NCBI GenBank assembly: GCA_016200445.1
Contig: JACQEQ010000329.1
Coordinates: 1-6,161, forward strand
Length of the DNA: 6,161 nt
From: Gammaproteobacteria bacterium
GTDB lineage: Bacteria; Pseudomonadota; Gammaproteobacteria; SG8-11
Direction of reading: 5' to 3'
A model generated the notes under the pieces. It saw only the letters and a program-made list of their open reading frames with translations. It searched no databases and was not told the DNA's origin. Position 1 is the first letter of the stretch. Each line of letters opens with the position of its first letter. Below, one piece after another: positions 5,687 through 6,161 of this stretch. The position numbers and the translations under genes were made by a program.

Positions 5687-6161
5687 ATGCCCCTCTCCTG
5701 GAACGAAATCCGCAACCGTGCGTTGGAGTTCTCGCGCAAATGGGAAGGCGAAGCCTCCGAACGCGCCGAAGCGCAAAGTTTCTGGAACGACTTCTTTGCC
5801 ATCTTCGGCATTGAACGCAAGCGTGTTGCGATTTTCGAGAAGCAGGTGCAAATGACACGCGCCGGAGAAAAAATCAAACACGGCCGCATCGACGCTTTCT
5901 GGAAAGGCAAACTTCTCATCGAGCACAAAAGCCGTGGGCAGGATTTGCACCGCGCCTTTGCGCAAGCGGCGGAATATTTCGACGGCATTGTCGAGCGCGA
6001 CTTGCCGCGCTACATCCTCGTCTCGGATTTTGAGCGCTTCCGCCTTTACGATCTGGAAGAAAACACCGAAGAAGAATTCCGCCTCGCCGAGCTGCACAAG
6101 CGCATCAAGCATTTCGCCTTCATCGCCGGGTATCAAACTCAAATCATCCAGGCGCAGAACC
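5687..6161 (+). CDS. MmeI-like type IIL/IIG restriction-modification enzyme, N-terminal part (3' end outside window)
   Basis: The frame opens after a stop at 5627-5629 and has a single ATG at 5687. It runs without a stop to the window end, giving the first 158 residues. The sequence begins MPLSWNEIRNRALEFSRKWE and contains FWNDFFAIFGIERKRVAIFE (32-51), a PD-(D/E)XK-type nuclease core with D69, E79 and K81 in RIDAFWKGKLLIEHKS (67-82), and DLPRYILVSDFERFRLYDLEE (105-125). The D-X9-E-X-K spacing matches the MmeI nuclease motif as I recall it (D70, E80, K82). In this family one polypeptide of roughly 900 or more residues carries nuclease, helical, adenine-N6 methyltransferase and target-recognition domains; only the nuclease part is visible here. 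It could also be a methyltransferase from a multigene defence system using the same N-terminal domain. No clear Shine-Dalgarno sequence precedes the ATG. A long minus-strand frame here is a shadow. Confidence 0.85.
   Translation, partial: MPLSWNEIRNRALEFSRKWEGEASERAEAQSFWNDFFAIFGIERKRVAIFEKQVQMTRAGEKIKHGRIDAFWKGKLLIEHKSRGQDLHRAFAQAAEYFDGIVERDLPRYILVSDFERFRLYDLEENTEEEFRLAELHKRIKHFAFIAGYQTQIIQAQN

Noticed and set aside
5517..5855. Plus-strand frame of 112 codons spanning the divergent region
   Set aside because: It is in a different frame from the MmeI-like gene, crosses the hairpin and palindrome, and its S/R/A-rich product has no recognisable features.
5582..6142. Long minus-strand open frame (186 codons) at the right end
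   Set aside because: It lies opposite the MmeI-like gene, whose + strand translation has a recognisable family sequence and an intact nuclease motif. The minus frame shows no domain and is a shadow of that codon pattern.

Overview
This 6.2 kb window is chromosomal DNA, probably from a gammaproteobacterium. PyrE is very close in sequence and length to the enterobacterial enzyme. It is divergently paired with an exonuclease III/Crc-family gene, an arrangement familiar from Pseudomonas (crc next to pyrE). Base composition is moderately GC-rich and genes are packed on both strands. No tRNA, rRNA, CRISPR array or complete insertion sequence was seen.

Layout from left to right. (1) The 3' end of a probable dynamin-family GTPase gene runs on the + strand from the window edge to 686. 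(2) The gap to the next gene (687-792) is almost entirely a ~100-bp palindromic, MITE-like element. It has ~26-bp imperfect terminal inverted repeats, nested internal hairpins and flanking TAA trinucleotides; the left TAA is the stop codon of the dynamin-like gene. (3) A minus-strand run of three genes, read right to left, holds an exonuclease III-family gene (3726-3010), a class I SAM-dependent methyltransferase (2978-2244) and a large polytopic membrane protein resembling GT-C glycosyltransferases (2247-793). The last two overlap by ATGA, so they are translationally coupled. (4) pyrE lies on the + strand (3815-4459), divergent from the exonuclease gene. (5) A 27-codon gene with a near-perfect Shine-Dalgarno sequence follows (4576-4659) and encodes a single hydrophobic helix. 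(6) A TSUP (TauE/SafE-type) membrane transporter lies on the minus strand (about 5500-4745). (7) A divergent intergenic region carries a perfect 8-bp-stem hairpin and an 18-bp palindrome. It leads into the N-terminal part of an MmeI-like type IIL/IIG restriction-modification enzyme on the + strand (5687 to beyond 6161), with the nuclease motif D-X9-E-X-K intact.

How the genes fit together: pyrE is housekeeping pyrimidine synthesis. The methyltransferase and membrane protein look like a small surface-glycan or lipid-linked sugar module that shares a transcription unit with the exonuclease gene by position. The right edge looks like the start of a DNA-modification or defence locus that continues outside the window.

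The most notable observations are the palindromic element abutting a stop codon, an in-frame deletion in the exonuclease that removes the expected catalytic-tyrosine strand and loop, the small membrane protein, and the MmeI-like enzyme with its palindromic upstream region. No complete novel system is contained in the window.
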